This document shows, in pieces, positions 63,893 to 64,000 of a DNA stretch of 64,000 nucleotides (position 1 is the stretch's first letter; each line of letters begins with the position of its first letter). Both the position numbers and the translations under genes were made by a program. The stretch is from Polaribacter sp. BM10 (GTDB lineage: Bacteria; Bacteroidota; Bacteroidia; Flavobacteriales; Flavobacteriaceae). The DNA lies in the NCBI RefSeq assembly GCF_002005425.1, contig NZ_CP019704.1:3190404-3254403 (forward strand), written 5' to 3'. The notes beneath the pieces are model-generated. The model did no database searches. It had not been told where the DNA came from and worked only from the letters and a program-made list of their open reading frames with translations.

Positions 63893-64000
63893 TTAATTAC
63901 TACACTTATCACAAATACCTTTTACTACCAAGTTAACATTTTCTGAAATATAGCCATCTGGAACTTTAATTTGAGGTATTTTATGTTCTGTTAAACAAAC
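63893..64000 (-). CDS. Fur-family regulator, C-terminal fragment at window edge
   Basis: The minus-strand frame from the right edge encodes 35 residues ending VPDGYISENVNLVVKGICDKC before a TAA at 63893. The VP-G-Y...V..VNLVVKGICxxC tail is typical of Fur-family repressors (second CxxC zinc pair). The gene continues beyond the window. It heads the metal block and probably regulates it. 60 bp separate it from MerTP, with three TGCA-type short motifs in the gap. Confidence 0.75.
   Translation of the reverse strand, partial: VCLTEHKIPQIKVPDGYISENVNLVVKGICDKCSN

Overview
This window reads as a chromosome segment of a marine member of the Flavobacteriaceae (Bacteroidota). The DNA is very AT-rich, several gene starts sit just downstream of the Bacteroidota sigma-factor element TAnnTTTG, and the type IX secretion / gliding genes gldJ, porU and porV lie together. 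A Polaribacter-like genus would fit, but I cannot prove the genus.

Layout. 1-5271: the end of an exopolysaccharide locus (CapD-like sugar dehydratase, Wza-like export lipoprotein, Wzc-like tyrosine kinase, convergent PHP phosphatase). 5394-14023: BadF-type sugar kinase, murF, gldJ, porU, porV. 14101-19443: cdd, a group III truncated haemoglobin gene broken by one in-frame stop, a FabH-like ketosynthase behind a 20-bp palindrome, guaA, and a LysM/periplasmic-receptor lipoprotein. 19525-29601: CcsBA-type cytochrome c assembly protein, a soluble HExxH protein, the radical SAM/DUF4130 DNA-repair-like pair, succinate-semialdehyde dehydrogenase and a GH3 protein. 29648-34305: an apparent operon udk - ftsB-like - methylmalonyl-CoA mutase small subunit - small membrane protein - large subunit. 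tRNA-Thr(TGT) lies at 34549-34622.

35170-49265 is a run of minus-strand genes, headed by a TetR-type regulator, devoted to light and flavin/pterin biology. It holds four photolyase/cryptochrome-superfamily proteins of different clades, DUF2256, TspO, flavin reductase, UbiB/ABC1 kinase, an SRPBCC protein, FolE, short-chain dehydrogenases, glutathione peroxidase and several small unknowns. A tight four-gene sub-block (40820-45254) contains three of the photolyases and DUF2256.

From about 50632 to the right edge the window looks like an integrated mobile element. It begins with a 16-bp copy of a tRNA-Pro 3' end next to a terminator. It carries an excisionase-like HTH, replication-type genes (primosomal-like ATPase plus a wHTH protein), RteC, and cargo. 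The cargo includes (a) a compact cassette of HTH, a 251-aa unknown, DUF5675 and two tiny membrane proteins; (b) YspA-like SLOG and DUF6943 genes; (c) a tight operon sce7726 (PD-(D/E)XK-like) - sce7725 - RES-domain protein, the best candidate here for an uncharacterised defence or toxin system; and (d) a heavy-metal module (MerTP, GDCCVxC protein, CPx-ATPase, Fur-family regulator). No integrase, relaxase, transposase or CRISPR array was found in the window, so the element must continue to the right, where an intact tRNA-Pro is predicted.
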